From: Artemisia argyi
Taxonomy: Eukaryota; Streptophyta; Magnoliopsida; Asterales; Asteraceae
Assembly: GCA_030686995.1 (NCBI GenBank)
Contig: CM060685.1
Coordinates: 26,918,065-26,982,064 of the forward strand
Length of the DNA stretch: 64,000 nucleotides
Reading direction: 5' to 3'
Notes under the pieces: generated by a model
Databases searched by the model: none
The model's input: the letters and a program-made list of their open reading frames with translations, nothing else
Told to the model about the DNA's origin: nothing
Shown here: in pieces, positions 62,341-64,000 of the stretch
How the letters are laid out: every line of letters begins with the position of its first letter
How positions within the stretch are numbered: the stretch's first letter is position 1
Position numbers and translations under genes: made by a program

Positions 62341-64000
62341 TGTGTGCGCGCGCATGTGAGATTCGGTGTGATGTTTTATTATTAGTGTAGGCGGTGAAGG
62401 AAGAAGATCAGAAATCCAAGATGTTAGAAGAACTATGCATACATGACGTGGGTTATATCACTTTTAGGCTATCTCTGGGATGGATGACCGAGGTATTCTT
62501 TTTTCTCTTTCTAAACTAACTCTCTTAAAACATGTTGATATTCTTATTGTGGACACCTTTTTCTTTGTAGAGGATCAGAAAGATGGTATTTTCTGGTATT
62601 GACATATGGGCACCAGATTTACCTCTGGGATCACTAGTATTAGACTGCCCCACACCGGCTATCGATGCGGATTTGCATGCGGATGAGATCAGACTCAGTT
62701 ACATCACAGAGATGCTATTTCGTATGCTTGACTATTCTGGAGTTGCTGTCAGCAGAGGCCGTACTAGTGATCAGGTATATATGCCGTTGACATTGAATGT
62801 TTGTTATATTTAAACGTTTTATACTATATATACATATACCTTTATAAACTAAGCATATTTTGCAGTCTCGTTTTGAGGTAAAAAAATACTTTGTACAAAG
62901 GGGATCGCGGATTATTAGTTTAAGGCGAAAATATCCTATTTTTAATGCAATGGGACAAGATGGCGATATATATAGAGATCTTGAAACTTTATGGTAATTA
63001 ACTTGCAGAGTTTATCTTTTTGCTGTTTTTCATCTTTTAATAAAAGATATGTTGTTTAATGTCACTCTATATATGCGTATGCCTCTTTGTAAACATTGAT
63101 TGTATATGTAGGTATGCAATTTACAAGCGGAGAGAAGTAATAGTATATGTCACTCCTGCACGCCGTCGAGAATATATCAAACAATGCTTTGAGGTAAGTA
63201 ACTTTTACACAACACGATAACTAATAATATGTTAAAAAAGAAGATTGTAGGAGAAATTCACTGTTCCTTTTTCCAGGCTGCGAAAAATGAAGATTGGCTC
63301 ACAAGGCTCAGTTGGAACCCTATATTAGTTTGTTCTGGGTACCGCACTTCAAGTGTTGAAAGAGCGAAGCTTGCTGATTTGTGGAACATATATGGAAGTG
63401 ATATCAGAGTGGAACCCCTTCTCAAACTAGGTATATATATTATTCATTTATTATATATTTTTATTTTTGTGAAAAAAATGTGATTACCAAAAATATTTTA
63501 TTGCAAATATCAACTTCCTATATAAAGCAATCTAGCTTTCTACCTTTTATATTTTTATATAAAATTATATATTTTTCTTAACCCACTAATGGTTCCCCAA
63601 ATCCATTACTATTTTAACAGGATTGATTTAACATAGCTAAATTTCACAAATTTTCTTTTAATCAGGCGTTGCTCTTAGGTATACTCGTGAGGATTCTTGG
63701 GAATGTGCGATTAAGTAAGTATTTCACGCTTTTATCTTCATTTTGACGCTTATTGTACTTTATTATCATCAGTAATCTAAATGCTATCTCTTTATTTACA
63801 TTTTTTTCTTTTCTTTTTCATAATGAATTCAACAATGTAACACTAGCTATATTTCTTGTTTTATAAAACGAGACACCCTACTTTTAGGTTGAGTTTCATA
63901 TTTATCCATATTTATACTTTTGCGTTTTGTGTTCTTCACAGGTATACATACTTGAAGACCCATAGGTTGGCAGAGTGTGCTTTCAATGTGGATGACATGC
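61865..64000 (+). CDS. Arginyl-tRNA-synthetase-like protein lacking the catalytic core (partial, runs off window)
   Basis: Nine exons: 61865-62028, 62117-62210, 62391-62492, 62571-62774, 62866-62993, 63112-63193, 63277-63430, 63666-63714 and 63942 onward; all introns are GT-AG and every junction keeps frame, giving 345 residues so far. It follows plant cytosolic-type ArgRS: QKYGDYVC (48-55, ArgRS FGDYQC), GIDIWAPDLP (129-138), LFRMLDYSGV, DLETLWYAIY (about 225-235), VIVYVT (240-245), AAKNEDWL (259-266), then AIKYTYLKTHRL and AFNVDDM. The HIGH region (HVGH in ArgRS) reads HADE at 156-159, and about 150 residues of the Rossmann core are missing between residues 188 and 189. The KMSKS-equivalent (KRFRTR) reads SGYRTS. 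Aminoacylation is therefore unlikely; a regulatory or RNA/protein-binding role, or a dying gene, is possible. Confidence 0.85.
62254..62337. repeat. (TA)42 microsatellite in intron 2 of the ArgRS-like gene
   Basis: 84 bp of uninterrupted TA followed by GTGTGTGCGCGCGC. Lies 43 bp downstream of exon 2 and 53 bp before exon 3. Confidence 0.97.

Overview
This is a plant nuclear window, almost certainly from a dicot. The evidence is spliced genes with GT-AG introns, LTR retrotransposons of the Athila and Tekay/Del types, Tourist- and hAT-type MITEs, a plant RALF peptide gene and a 485-residue plant-type S-adenosylhomocysteinase. Athila-type gag with multi-kilobase LTRs and a heavily nested landscape suggests Asteraceae, but that is an impression. 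No complete virus, CRISPR array or bacterial feature is present. || Left part (1-17823): a minus-strand Athila-type element (A) enters from the left edge with gag, zinc knuckle and protease, broken by two in-frame stops. Its leader is interrupted by a complete non-autonomous element (B, 3535-13718, TSD AAAAC) that has LTRs of more than 4 kb and only about 1.5 kb of non-coding interior. The leader resumes at 13719 and is followed by A's own primer-binding site and 5' LTR (13758-17823). || 17824-34117: a broken ACC-oxidase exon, then a non-autonomous Tekay-like element (19043-34112, TSD TTTAT) in the tandem form LTR-interior-LTR-interior-LTR. A 4.8-kb solo Athila-type LTR sits in the first interior (TSD CTTAG); the second interior keeps the matching empty site. 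|| 34118-48720: gene-poor DNA with Helitron-like 3' ends, an exactly delimited hAT transposase remnant, hAT MITEs, Tourist MITEs and uncertain exon-like sequence. || 48721-64000: the gene-bearing part. It holds S-adenosylhomocysteinase (three exons, plus strand), a RALF24/31-like peptide gene (minus), a small RING-H2 protein gene (minus), and the first nine coding exons of an arginyl-tRNA-synthetase-derived gene (plus, running off the right edge). That last gene has lost the HIGH signature and most of the catalytic core while keeping an open frame across eight introns; it is the most unusual item here. A 43-nt U6 snRNA fragment with flanking direct repeats lies between SAHH and RALF. The four host genes have no evident joint pathway.
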